Shown here piece by piece: positions 54,023-62,939 of a stretch of 64,000 bases of DNA. The translations under genes were made by a program, and so were the position numbers. The first letter of the stretch is position 1; the number at the start of each line of letters is the position of its first letter. The stretch is from Solimicrobium silvestre. GTDB taxonomy: Bacteria; Pseudomonadota; Gammaproteobacteria; Burkholderiales; Burkholderiaceae_D. Below the pieces are notes generated by a model that saw nothing but the letters and a program-made list of their open reading frames with translations, was not told the DNA's origin and ran no database searches. The stretch spans positions 62,001-126,000 of the forward strand of contig NZ_PUGF01000013.1 of assembly GCF_002976435.1 (NCBI RefSeq). Reading direction: 5' to 3'.

Positions 54023-55435
54023 ATGAAATTAATGACTTCATTCAAAGAAGCCAGCGTGACTATGTTGGCTTCGATTCTTACCTTAATGTGTAGCTTGACA
54101 CTAAATCCAAGCACAGGATCTGGCGTGCTCGCTGTCGTGCTATGCCTTTCACTCTCACGCAGCCAACTTGACCGTGATCAGCGCGGTCGAATTGAGGCGG
54201 CCTTTGCGCTTCCTGTCGTTAGCATGATTGCAGTTGGGGTCGGCTTCCTATTGCTGCATACCCCGTGGCTAGGCGCTTTCGTTTTTGTGGCAGGTATGTT
54301 TCTGTCTATCTGGCTGCGCCGCTTTGGCGACATGGCACAACGTGCCGGCTCACTCATTGCACTTCCCTTTGTTGCACTGCTTACCACGCCGCACATTTCT
54401 CATCATCAGAATAGTGCCGTTCCGGCAGTACTCATCCCGGTAGTGATTGCGCTGTTGGCACTGCTGTGGGTGAGCTTGCTGCATACGGCAGCATTTCATC
54501 TACGTTTCTTAAAACCCGTACCGAAGGTGCAAACCAAGAGCACGGCATCGACCAAGGCTAAAACCGAGAGCGCACTAAAACCAATAGCCAGCACCAGAAT
54601 GGCGATCCAGATGGCCGTCGCGCTGGGTATATCATTTGGCATTGGGTATGTCTATTTTCCTGAACGGTGGTCATGGGTAGTCCTCACCGCTTTTATCGTT
54701 TCTGCCGGTAACCGGGGTCGATTGGACGTTGCGTATAAAAGCGTACTGCGCGTAATAGGTGCGGCAGCCGGAACCTTAAGCGCCATAGCCATTAGCACCC
54801 AGATTGAATCGCACGCGTTAAATCATCAAATCGTTGTCGCGCTGATCTTAGGCGCATTGTTTCTGGGCATCTGGCTGCGTCCCATGGGTTACGGCTGGTG
54901 GGCTTTGTTTGTGACACTTACGCTAGCTCTGCTACAGGAGTTAGCAGGCACATCTGCATTGCGCATATTGTGGCCGCGGCTGGAAGAAATATGCATCGGA
55001 GCAGTTATCGCGGTTGCCACTGCCTGGTTTGTGCTCCCGGTACGCTCAACTGCGGTGCTGCGTAAACGCTTGAGCCAAGCGCTTGCCAGTCTGTCGGATG
55101 CGTTGGATCCGGCGATACCGGAACGCAAGCCCGACGAGTTTATTGCAGCGGTCGACGCAGTTGAAGAAATAGTGCCCGCGTTCAGAGCCAGTCGTCTAGT
55201 GATGCGCTATACCCACGACCAGCATCCGGCAGATTGGGTGGATGCCCTACTAGCGTGCAAAAATCCCGCTGTGACACTAATCGAATGCAATGCAACGCCC
55301 GGCAGTGCAAGGCGTGCAGTCGGTGCTGCGCGCAAATCACTGCGCGAACCCAAGGATATTTTATTGTCGTTGCAGGAATTACGTAGTTCGTTGATTGATA
55401 GCGAAAAAACTATTCATGTCAATGAACATGGATAA
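54023..55435 (+). CDS. FUSC-family membrane protein (possible aromatic acid/compound exporter)
   Basis: A 470-residue inner-membrane protein with two blocks of about five helices joined by a polar linker (VQTKSTASTKAKTESAL) and a C-terminal soluble part with DALDPAIPERKPDEF. The block starting RMAIQMAVALGISFGIGYVY, then FPERWSWVVLTAFIVSAGNR, is the fusaric-acid-resistance (FUSC/AaeB) signature. AaeB homologues export aromatic carboxylates with a membrane fusion partner, but no AaeA-type gene is next to it. Start 54023 has GAGCGAG. Confidence 0.87.
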   Translation: MKLMTSFKEASVTMLASILTLMCSLTLNPSTGSGVLAVVLCLSLSRSQLDRDQRGRIEAAFALPVVSMIAVGVGFLLLHTPWLGAFVFVAGMFLSIWLRRFGDMAQRAGSLIALPFVALLTTPHISHHQNSAVPAVLIPVVIALLALLWVSLLHTAAFHLRFLKPVPKVQTKSTASTKAKTESALKPIASTRMAIQMAVALGISFGIGYVYFPERWSWVVLTAFIVSAGNRGRLDVAYKSVLRVIGAAAGTLSAIAISTQIESHALNHQIVVALILGALFLGIWLRPMGYGWWALFVTLTLALLQELAGTSALRILWPRLEEICIGAVIAVATAWFVLPVRSTAVLRKRLSQALASLSDALDPAIPERKPDEFIAAVDAVEEIVPAFRASRLVMRYTHDQHPADWVDALLACKNPAVTLIECNATPGSARRAVGAARKSLREPKDILLSLQELRSSLIDSEKTIHVNEHG

Positions 55436-55810
55436 CAGTATCTACAAAACACGGGCGGTTGGGCTAAAGTTTTATCAGTCCAACATTTCTCCAATATTGA
55501 ACTATTTTTTGGCAACTTAAAGACGTGAAATTTTTAACGTGCTATCGCTTTCTACATAGGCTGGTGAGCTGATCGTTAGTGATGTATTACCTAGCGCATT
55601 AAGCATTACCCACGCCTTTTGGAGTGCTAGATTTCATTCCGCTCTCAAGTTCCTTGATCCACTTTTCAGTCTCTTTTTTAATAATTGCGTGTTACAGGCT
55701 AATGCGGGTTATACGTCGCACAACATGTCAATTCCGAGACCAAGCGGCGAATCTTTCGTAATGGCAGATCCGCCACCGGCTTCTATTTAAAAATCAGTTG
55801 TCTCTTTGAT
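55436..55810. other. Relic-rich gap with minus-strand gene fragments
   Basis: No intact gene. On the minus strand two protein-like pieces appear in different frames: 55711-55792 reads EAGGGSAITKDSPLGLGIDM before a stop, and 55606-55686 reads IIKKETEKWIKELESGMKSS up to a TAA. They look like remains of one or two decayed genes upstream of the unknown protein at 55811. No family can be assigned. Confidence 0.35.
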
Positions 55811-56707
55811 TCAAGCCAATTTGTCTTTCAACCAAGATTGCAAGTCGGCTCGACGTTTCAACGTACCATCCAGCATCGCTTCAATGCGATCACAATCGCT
55901 CTTCGCGATATCTTGATATGCCCACGCCAGTAAATTTTTGTCGGTAGTCGATGCAAGTGTCGAGTTATCGTTGGAGGTAAAGCTTACACCCAGATTCCTC
56001 GCCAAAAGGTAAAATCCACACATATTGAGTATATGTATCCTCACCTTATGACCTGTTGGATTTTTCTCCATTTTTGTTGCATAGTGACGCGCTAATGCTA
56101 AAGCATTACCAGAAGCGATCATTCGTTGATCAGATTGTTTAGGGGTGTTAATTCCAGCAAGAATATTTTCGATGCACTGTTTTTTTTCTTCCTTCGTGAG
56201 CAGAAACGGGCGACCGCTATAACGTGCGATGTTCGCCATCCCAATCCAATTATTACCATCCCAGACCTCTACACCTGTAGATCCGTCAAAATACTTGACG
56301 CCATACGCGCCAGCTTCCAGGGGTGGGCGGTTCATCGCAATGCTAATTGCATCCGAATACGTGATATCCATAGCTGTCGCGACAATCGTTGTGCCATTTA
56401 ACCAGGCGAACTGGACTGAGTTACTTGGGGTAGTTGGTGTCACCGTCTTTCCTCCTAATGGCCCCCACCCTGCCGGGCACGTAAGGCTCTGCGGGTTGTT
56501 TATCTCCCCATTTATGTCGACTTGGGTTGCTGGTGGGGGTCCTTCAAAAAGCATATCGGTCGGAAATGAAGTTCCAGGAATTACTTCGCTAGGAAACTGA
56601 AAGGTTGAAGGCGATGCGGTTATTGTAAATCGGTAGGCCACAGAACTCAGGGCTCCAACTTTTAAGGTCATGTGTACGTACTGTTGTGCTTTTAGAATCA
56701 GTGACAT
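55811..56707 (-). CDS. Unknown 298-residue protein
   Basis: Not recognised. The N-terminal half is beta-rich and polar (FQFPSEVIPGTSFPTDMLFE; TCPAGWGPLGGKTVTPTTPS; SVQFAWLNGTTIVATAM), resembling a surface or phage-tail-like beta structure, though there is no signal peptide. The C-terminal half is helical (GNALALARHYATKMEKNP; AYQDIAKSDCDRIEAMLDGT; RADLQSWLKDKLA). AAGGAAAA precedes the ATG, supporting expression. It lies in a relic-rich stretch with little homology to housekeeping genes, so it may be foreign. Function unknown. Confidence 0.6.
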   Translation of the reverse strand: MSLILKAQQYVHMTLKVGALSSVAYRFTITASPSTFQFPSEVIPGTSFPTDMLFEGPPPATQVDINGEINNPQSLTCPAGWGPLGGKTVTPTTPSNSVQFAWLNGTTIVATAMDITYSDAISIAMNRPPLEAGAYGVKYFDGSTGVEVWDGNNWIGMANIARYSGRPFLLTKEEKKQCIENILAGINTPKQSDQRMIASGNALALARHYATKMEKNPTGHKVRIHILNMCGFYLLARNLGVSFTSNDNSTLASTTDKNLLAWAYQDIAKSDCDRIEAMLDGTLKRRADLQSWLKDKLA

Positions 56708-57372
56708 AGTAGTTTTCCTTTTGATCTTTATTTTCGATATTAACAGTGTCTTTCAGTCGCTTTAATATACCCATAACTTACCGATACTTGATCGATATTA
56801 CCAGCTCAAAAAATCCCCCGCGCCATTATCAATTCAACCACTTCCAGGAACATAGTTCATTATTACAGATGCTCAAAGTGCTTATTCGGTCGCTAAGAGC
56901 AAGTCATAAAAACAACCCAAACGACTCCTTACTTTAGTCATTACAGTCTTTCGCCAGTGACCAACAATAATTTAAAAATTAATATATAGCAACTTCTCTA
57001 TCGCTGGCCGGAATGGTATTTACAACAGTCATTCAGATTTTGCCCCTGAAGACTTGTTGGTGCCCATACCGGTCTCTGTCGAGGCTATCCAAAGCAGGCA
57101 TTCAAAAACGTGATTCTTGGTATTGGTATTGCCCGTTATTTTGTATCAATAAAAACTTGAACACCTCGCCAAATGCGGATGCTTAAAGAAATAAGCAATT
57201 TTGTGGCGTTTTAAGCATACCCAAAACTAGATATGCGATAGCCTTTTAAAAACTCTGAGGAACGCTGGTCAAAAGTAATTGGATTCAACTAGCTCCTTTC
57301 TATAAAACTGACTAGTATCACCTCGGCCACCCCATCTTGAATAGCGATGGGGCGAACAGTCCGCATATGAAG
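56708..57372. other. 665-base gap with possible gene relic and hairpins
   Basis: No intact gene. On the plus strand, 56976-57113 is open for 46 codons without a start and reads, in part, YSNFSIAGRNGIYNSHSDF then PEDLLVPIPVSVEAIQSRH; this looks like a gene fragment. An inverted repeat ATGCTTAAA/TTTAAGCAT spans 57179-57218 and the hairpin at 57330-57352 lies just downstream of the next leftward gene. I see nothing else. Confidence 0.35.
57330..57352. terminator. Hairpin after the truncated minus-strand gene
   Basis: CCCCATC (57330-57336) pairs with GATGGGG (57346-57352) around nine bases. It starts 21 bases after the stop of the gene 57373-58011. No T-run is seen, so it may be a weak terminator. 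Confidence 0.4.
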
Positions 57373-58011
57373 TTAAGTCTTGCCCTCCATCCGTTGGCCA
57401 CGATCTACCGGTTTAAGCAACGGATTCCCATTAGTGAACTTGGCATCGTCCCGAACATTTTTAGGTAACCTGGCCAGTCGCTCAGACAGCGGATCAAGAT
57501 AGCGCGCCATTGCGGCAGCATTTGATCGAATTACGGGATCGGACTGCAGTTCCGCTTCCATGGCGTAAGCCCAACCTGCCCACGGTAATTTCTTTTCCAC
57601 CTTAGCCACCCAATCGAGCACCTCGACCCGGTATTTTTCGTTTTTGGTTTCAAAATACAACCACTCCATGATTTCGGCATAACTGTAGTCCGGCAAAAAT
57701 CCGGTGGCCAGATTGTTGGTTACGAACAGTTTGGCCATATGGGCCGACTCGATCGAACCGTCAACGTCATGCTTGAAAGCCTGCAGCACGGATTTGGTCA
57801 GATGATAATCAAACTGGCGATCATCCTGATGGAACAAGGTCGGAAGATTTTCGATATAAGCAGTGTCATTGATTTTGGCGGCTGCAAACGCCCAGTATGG
57901 CTCGAAGTAAGTGACCAGTGGGCAGGTCATGTCATACAACTGCCCGGCCTCAGCCATTACCTTTTGAGCGCCCACGTAGTCCTTTGCCTGCATGTCCCGA
58001 TAACCTATCAT
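57373..58011 (-). pseudogene. Probable 5'-truncated gene (helical, TPR-like product)
   Basis: 212 codons from an ATG at 58011, but the frame is open upstream to about 58057 with protein-like sequence (KPARVVCNTPCDCKPFHMIG), and no ribosome site fits. The product is helical and repeat-like (AQKVMAEAGQLYDMTCPLV; KSVLQAFKHDVDGSIESAHM; EVLDWVAKVEKKLPWAGWAY), as in a TPR periplasmic protein, and has no signal peptide. The segment at its start, CDCKPFHMIGY, is repeated in a fragment at the right edge (63911-64000). I therefore think the N-terminal part is missing. Confidence 0.6.
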
Positions 58012-58042
58012 GTGAAATGGCTTGCAATCGCAGGGTGTATTA
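58001..58042. repeat. Copy A of a 42-bp direct repeat
   Basis: The segment TAACCTATCATG...TATTA matches copy B at 63915-63956 with 36 of 42 bases identical (mismatches at positions 7, 9, 20, 31, 32 and 37). On the minus strand both encode NxPxDCKxFHxxGY. The copies are about 5.9 kb apart in the same orientation. Confidence 0.8.
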
Positions 58043-58063
58043 CAGACTACGCGGGCTGGTTTA

Positions 58064-59044
58064 TCACCTTTTCACACCAATCGTCGTCAGCCACGTTTCA
58101 ACCAAAGTAGGCCATGCCGTGGCCGGAAATTCGGTTCGTCGCAGCCCAAATGCATGCCCACCTTCGGCATATGAATGCAACTCAACAGGAACGCCAGCTT
58201 TCCGTAGCGCCACATAATAGCTCAGTGAATCCATAACACTATCAACATGATCATCTTCATTTTGTAAGAGAAAGGTCGTTGGTGTTTGCGCGGTGATGTA
58301 CGAGGCAATCTCCGGGTTGAGTACCAGACTATTCTTGATCCATGATAAATGCCCTGGATAGAGAGCAACCGCAAAATCGGGGCGGCTACTCTGCTGGTCA
58401 GCGGAATCTATTGCATGATAAGTTCGCTTTGAAAAATGCGTGCTAACAGCTGCCACCAGATGCCCACCAGCCGAGAAGCCAAGAACACCGATCTTGTGGG
58501 GATCAATATTCCATTCCGCAGCATGGAAACGGATCAAGCTCACAGCACGTTGGGCATCTTCGAGGGCAGCAGGTATTTTAGGCGTAGCTTGACATTGGCA
58601 TTTTTCATTCCATTGAGTCCCAGAATGAGGTACACGATATTTCAGCACAATGCATGTGACGCCTATTCCGGTCAGCCAATCGCAAACCTCAGTGCCTTCC
58701 AAATCAATGGCGAGAACATTATAACCACCACCAGGGAACACCAAAACCGCGGCGTTGGCATTCGCCCCCTTAGGGCTATATATCGTCATCGTTGGCCGCG
58801 CCACATGGGATATATAGCTCCATTGCTTACCGGCGACGAGTTTTGTTTTTTCAATCTCTCGTGTTTCGGACTCAGTAGAAGGCCGCGCATCTGGCACTGC
58901 ATCCGGCCAGAGTTGAATCTGCACCGGCTCGTGAATTGGCTCTTGAGTTTGTAGCTGTGTGAATTTATCGGCATTGTCAGAAAAACTATGTGCTGAGCTA
59001 AAAATCGTAGAAATCGCAAATAGAAATAGGCAAAGAATTCTCAT
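58064..59044 (-). CDS. Secreted alpha/beta hydrolase (BD-FAE-like esterase)
   Basis: A 326-residue esterase. Signal peptide about residues 1-22 (LCLFLFAISTIFSSAHS). The oxyanion strand is VLVFPGGGYNVLAIDLEG, the nucleophile elbow is GFSAGG (Ser191) and the late Asp-His pair is QNEDDHVD and GGHAFG. This is the pattern of acetyl xylan esterase/carbohydrate-esterase-like or BD-FAE family hydrolases. It probably cuts acetyl or feruloyl esters outside the cytoplasm. It ends 53 bases before the truncated gene at 58011 on the same strand. Confidence 0.9.
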   Translation of the reverse strand: MRILCLFLFAISTIFSSAHSFSDNADKFTQLQTQEPIHEPVQIQLWPDAVPDARPSTESETREIEKTKLVAGKQWSYISHVARPTMTIYSPKGANANAAVLVFPGGGYNVLAIDLEGTEVCDWLTGIGVTCIVLKYRVPHSGTQWNEKCQCQATPKIPAALEDAQRAVSLIRFHAAEWNIDPHKIGVLGFSAGGHLVAAVSTHFSKRTYHAIDSADQQSSRPDFAVALYPGHLSWIKNSLVLNPEIASYITAQTPTTFLLQNEDDHVDSVMDSLSYYVALRKAGVPVELHSYAEGGHAFGLRRTEFPATAWPTLVETWLTTIGVKR

Positions 59045-59139
59045 GGTGCTTCTAACTAGCCTCTGTTATCAAGTAGTTGAATCCTCCCACCCTAAACGGC
59101 CAGATGGGAATCTCTAAAGCAATCATTAAAAAGGGGATT

Positions 59140-59844
59140 TCAATCCTTGATGCGATTGACCACCTCAAGCACTTGGTAGTCCACCAAAAAATCGCTCAAT
59201 GATTGACGGATAACGCCATGATCACGATGGGCATGCCAAACGTCACCATCAACATAAATGCCTACGTGATGAGTGCCTCGTCCGCCGATCCGCGTACAGA
59301 AGATCAAATCGTGTTTGCTTATGTTTGCCAAGTCTTTACTTGTACCGCTTCTTCTCTGATCAAAAGTGTTTTTCGGAATACAGCGATCAAGTACATCTCT
59401 GAAATAACATTGCGCTAAACCTGAACAATCTATTCCAATCCTGGTAATGCCGCCCCAAACGTAAGGAGTTCCACTCCATAAATCAAAAAATTCACCAGTT
59501 GAGAGCTTCATCGAGGTGACTGGATCAAACGCTTTAATCTCAGGACTGATCTCGACTTCATTTTGCAAGACCCAGCCCAACACCTTATCTGACTTCATAA
59601 TTAAAATATGCTGTTCATGATGTCCGAGCACTCGAACGACCTCATTCGATTCAATCTGTGATTGTCGCAGTGAGTCCTTTCGCGAAGGTGAAAAATTTGA
59701 ATAGCCATCCTCAGGGAAGCGCAGGATATCGGTTAATTGCATTGCCCTTGCAAACGTTGCAGGTATCCATAAATTTGGTTCAATTCGCACCATATAGGAT
59801 TTATTCCCTAATTTTTTTAGTTGGAGAGGTGATGGTTTGTACAT
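59140..59844 (-). CDS. NlpC/P60 cell-wall peptidase with SH3-like N-terminus
   Basis: A 234-residue protein. Residues about 1-110 look like two SH3b modules (PNLWIPATFARAMQLTDI; HEQHILIMKSDKVLGWVL), and residues 120-234 are the peptidase: Cys140 in IDCSGLAQC, His193 in GRGTHHVGIYV and a third His in VWHAHRDHG. This matches the YkfC/YgaF-type gamma-D-Glu-diaminopimelate endopeptidases that act on peptidoglycan fragments. No signal peptide is visible, so it may be a cytoplasmic muropeptide recycling enzyme. Confidence 0.88.
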   Translation of the reverse strand: MYKPSPLQLKKLGNKSYMVRIEPNLWIPATFARAMQLTDILRFPEDGYSNFSPSRKDSLRQSQIESNEVVRVLGHHEQHILIMKSDKVLGWVLQNEVEISPEIKAFDPVTSMKLSTGEFFDLWSGTPYVWGGITRIGIDCSGLAQCYFRDVLDRCIPKNTFDQRRSGTSKDLANISKHDLIFCTRIGGRGTHHVGIYVDGDVWHAHRDHGVIRQSLSDFLVDYQVLEVVNRIKD

Positions 59845-60209
59845 AAGCGGATCAAGGCCTAAAAAATAGTTAAGTCAACTTACAAAGAGATAGTGCATTT
59901 CTATTCGCTTTATAGAGAGGCAAAGCTGCCGCCACTCACAAACATAACGTTATTGATGTTTTTTTACTCAGCTTATGCTGTTCTGACGCATAAGTAATAT
60001 CTTTTGTTTTTTGACAAATTCCTGTTTATTCATAATAGTTTCTTATGACATTTCTGCTTACAGAGCCTCAGGCATAACTCAACTTTCCGGATTTACCCTT
60101 GTAAATTAAGTTCCCCCATAGAGGCGATGCAAATATCTCATCTTTGGAATTTATTGACAAGAGAGAATAATTTCAACTAGAGTAAAGAAAAACTTATGAC
60201 TGACTCCCC
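59845..60209. other. Divergent gap before the LysR gene
   Basis: 365 AT-rich bases. It must hold the promoters of the leftward NlpC/P60 gene and the rightward LysR gene. Neither start has a good ribosome site. I see no gene, repeat or obvious operator. Confidence 0.5.
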
Positions 60210-61079
60210 ATGCGATCTAATCTTCCTCTCAATGCATTACGCGCATTTGAGTCATCGGCACGACATCTGAACTTCACCCACGCGGCACTTGAATTAAACG
60301 TGACTCAGGCTGCGGTCAGCCAACAAGTTCGCATGTTGGAAGAGCGCCTTGGCACAATTCTATTTAAGCGCTTGCCACGTGGATTAAGCATGACCGACGA
60401 AGGCTGCGCGCTTCTGCCGGTATTGAGCGATGCGTTTGGCCGCATTGAGGCTGTGCTCAAAAAATTTGAAGGCGGCCATTTTCGTGAAGTGCTTTCGGTG
60501 GGCGTTGTTGGTACATTTGCCCTCGGTTGGCTAATGCCCCGGCTAAAATTATTTCAGGAGTCTCACCCGATTGTTGAGCTAAGACTTTTTACGCATAACA
60601 ACAAGGTCGATCCAGCGGCGGAAGGTCTGGATTTTGCGATTCGTTTCGGAGAGGGCACATGGCCAACAACTCAAAATGTTGCGCTACTTGAGGCACCGCT
60701 TGCCGTTTTGTGCGCACCAGAAATCGCACGACGCATTAAGGTCCCGGGTGACTTGGTCAACGAGACGTTGCTGCGTTCCTATCGCAATGATGAATGGAAT
60801 ATCTGGTTTGCCGCCGCGGGGCTTGAACCGTGGATGCTAAGCGGGCCAATTATTGACTCGTCGCGGCTGATGGTGGAAGTGGCAATCCAAGGCGACGGCG
60901 TTGCCTTAGCACCGCCAGCCATGTTTACGCGCGAAATCCAATCAGGCTTGCTGGTACGCACGTTTGATATTGAAATTAAGACCGGCGGTTATTGGCTTAC
61001 CTGGTTAAAATCCCGCCAAATGTCCGTGGCGATGAAATTGTTTCATGACTGGGTTATAGAACAAGCGGAAGCAGCTTAG
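60210..61079 (+). CDS. LysR-family transcriptional regulator, GcvA-like
   Basis: A 289-residue LysR regulator. N-terminal helix-turn-helix at residues about 6-65: LNALRAFESSARHLNFTHAA, LNVTQAAVSQQVRMLEERLG, RLPRGLSMTDEG. This is the GcvA/AmpR subgroup pattern (the FThAA and QQVR motifs). The rest is the effector-binding domain. Targets are unknown: no adjacent operon is oriented for it except the NlpC/P60 gene, divergent at 59844, so it may control that gene. Confidence 0.92.
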   Translation: MRSNLPLNALRAFESSARHLNFTHAALELNVTQAAVSQQVRMLEERLGTILFKRLPRGLSMTDEGCALLPVLSDAFGRIEAVLKKFEGGHFREVLSVGVVGTFALGWLMPRLKLFQESHPIVELRLFTHNNKVDPAAEGLDFAIRFGEGTWPTTQNVALLEAPLAVLCAPEIARRIKVPGDLVNETLLRSYRNDEWNIWFAAAGLEPWMLSGPIIDSSRLMVEVAIQGDGVALAPPAMFTREIQSGLLVRTFDIEIKTGGYWLTWLKSRQMSVAMKLFHDWVIEQAEAA

Positions 61080-61212
61080 ACAATTTAATGTCAAGATTAA
61101 TGTCCCCGCAATGGCATTCTCTGCTTAATAATTGATTTATCAATCTACACTTCAATAATCTTTGACGGATTTGTACCACGCCACCTGTCGATATTTCAGT
61201 TTTTATTTGATC

Positions 61213-61893
61213 TCATCGATCCCGAATTGCCGGTATGGTCGGATAACCCCAAAGCCCGACACCTACATTAGTTGAATAATGATCACCAGGAGAATATTTG
61301 CTCCATTGTCGCCACTGAAGTTGAATTTTCTCACTTCTTCCATTGTCATCAATCGTCAGGTAATAGTTCAATCCATGTTTCGACGGTCTAGAACTCTTGT
61401 CTAGAATAAGAAATGAAACCGGTACAGGATCTGACCTGGGGAAGTGGTTGTTAGTCACCAAGGTTAAACCCACAGTGCCAGCAACAATTCCCACTGAAAA
61501 TAGAAAAATCTTGGCAGTATTATTTGTCCTATCACTATCATCAGGTCTGGAACGAATTGCAGCTAAGGCTGCTAGAACGGCTAAAGTCACGCCAATCAAC
61601 AATGCTGTCTCTACAAGCGGCGTTGAATTCAAAATTCTTGGTCCTTCGACCATGCTCCAAATCAACAATAGCATTCCTCCGAAAAATGTCATAACCACTT
61701 TAACGTCTGATTTTGACATTTTTTTTCTGGAATTATTTGTTTTGCCAGAACGAATTTCTAGTAATTTGTTTTGAAATTCAATTCGATCCGGCTCTTTTCT
61801 AATGGCCTCTTCAAGTACCTTTTCAGCTTGCGGCTTCCGACCGTATGAAAGGTACACCTCTGCAACGGCCAGCGGATCATTAGAGTTTTGCAT
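61213..61893 (-). CDS. FimV-like N-terminal segment with membrane helices
   Basis: A 226-residue membrane protein. Residues 6-36 read DPLAVAEVYLSYGRKPQAEK and VLEEAIRKEP, the FimV C-terminal-type TPR-like helix pair. After a basic linker (RKKMSKSDVK) come three hydrophobic segments (VVMTFFGGMLLLIWSMV, TALLIGVTLAVLAALAAI, IFLFSVGIVAGTVGLTLV), then a soluble C-terminal part with SFLILDKSSRPSKHG. A FimV-like motif is usually part of a large cell-pole protein; here it is alone, so this is a fusion or a distinct family. Function unknown. Confidence 0.7.
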   Translation of the reverse strand: MQNSNDPLAVAEVYLSYGRKPQAEKVLEEAIRKEPDRIEFQNKLLEIRSGKTNNSRKKMSKSDVKVVMTFFGGMLLLIWSMVEGPRILNSTPLVETALLIGVTLAVLAALAAIRSRPDDSDRTNNTAKIFLFSVGIVAGTVGLTLVTNNHFPRSDPVPVSFLILDKSSRPSKHGLNYYLTIDDNGRSEKIQLQWRQWSKYSPGDHYSTNVGVGLWGYPTIPAIRDR

Positions 61894-62364
61894 GCATCAA
61901 CTTTAAAAATAGTTGCTCAGAATCAGTACGTGGGTCTATCTAGAACAAATTTAAAACTGATCAATATGGCCGTTTTGTGCCGCGATCGTGTAAAAACCAA
62001 AAATCCCGCAACGCGTAATTTATATACGTTTCGATTGAGGTTTGAAGAGGTGCAGGGCGTCGTAGTTTAATCTGATTTTTTAATTTCACGCTGCCCGCTT
62101 TTCAGTTTTTTGTAATTTTAGGCCTTTATTGTCACGAATGCGTGCGCTAACGCACCGATTCGATAGATACCTTGGAATAAAGTAGAAATGCTGACGTGTG
62201 AATCATCCTAAAGAATCGGATGCATTTAACTAAACCAACGTCGCAACGACAGCGATTTTGCCCTTGCATTCGATACTGGAAACACAATGCAAAAAACTGG
62301 CGTGGCCTACCGTTCCATACACAATATCGTGTTCAATTTTTACGCATTATAAATAAGGATCTAT
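61894..62364. other. Intergenic stretch upstream of collagen-like lipoprotein gene
   Basis: 471 bases. No believable gene in either strand: the short plus-strand frames at 61888 and 62220 lack ribosome sites and have atypical content. A short hairpin GTGCG-CTAA-CGCAC lies near 62143-62156, and AAGGA precedes ATG 62365. Confidence 0.5.
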
Positions 62365-62709
62365 ATGAAACATTCCAACCTATTGGCTGCGTTAATTACT
62401 ACAGCTGCTCTCTGCGCATGCGAAAAACCGATTGTCACACCTGCTCCTGCGCCTGCTCATGCGACCTCCCCCACCACTATAGTCATTGCCGGGCCCGCTG
62501 GCGCGACCGGAGCCACAGGAGCTTCAGGTGCTGATGGAAGCAATGGGGCGACAGGCAATACCGGCAACGATGGTGCAAATGGCAAAGATGGCGCTAATGG
62601 TACTAATGGCGCAGCAGGAGCCACCGGTGCGACTGGAAATGATGGAAACAAAGGAGACACGGGCAAGACCGGCGGAGACACAGTTGTGATCGTTCCCGCT
62701 CAAAAGTAA
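62365..62709 (+). CDS. Collagen-like lipoprotein
   Basis: A 114-residue lipoprotein. The signal ends in LCAC (lipobox Cys17 or Cys19). Residues about 43-105 are a run of roughly 20 Gly-x-y triplets ([19 protein letters not shown] type), rich in Ala, Asp, Asn and Lys, with no Pro at Y. This is a bacterial collagen-like helix, here interrupted near the end by a short [10 protein letters not shown] tail. It would form a trimeric rod on the outer membrane. Single gene with AAGGA before it. The complementary strand gives an artefactual proline-rich frame. Confidence 0.9.
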   Translation: MKHSNLLAALITTAALCACEKPIVTPAPAPAHATSPTTIVIAGPAGATGATGASGADGSNGATGNTGNDGANGKDGANGTNGAAGATGATGNDGNKGDTGKTGGDTVVIVPAQK

Positions 62710-62939
62710 TGCACTCTGGATGGTCGTATTTCGGAGTCAATGAATATCCCATTGACTCCCGACGACTGCAACTTGCTTTCCACTAACACCTCCTACTTAT
62801 TGCACGCTACACGGGCAATCAATCAAATATCTAAATACGAAAATAATCGTTCGCGGAGGGCCGTTAACGCGCTCTAATTGACAGATGGCCAACGATTAAT
62901 TCTGGCGTAAATCCAAGCAAGCCCTCAACAAAGAAGAAC

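Noticed and set aside
62457-62681. Proline-rich 74-codon frame on the minus strand
   Set aside because: It is the reverse complement of the Gly-x-y repeats of the collagen-like gene, and low-complexity composition explains it.
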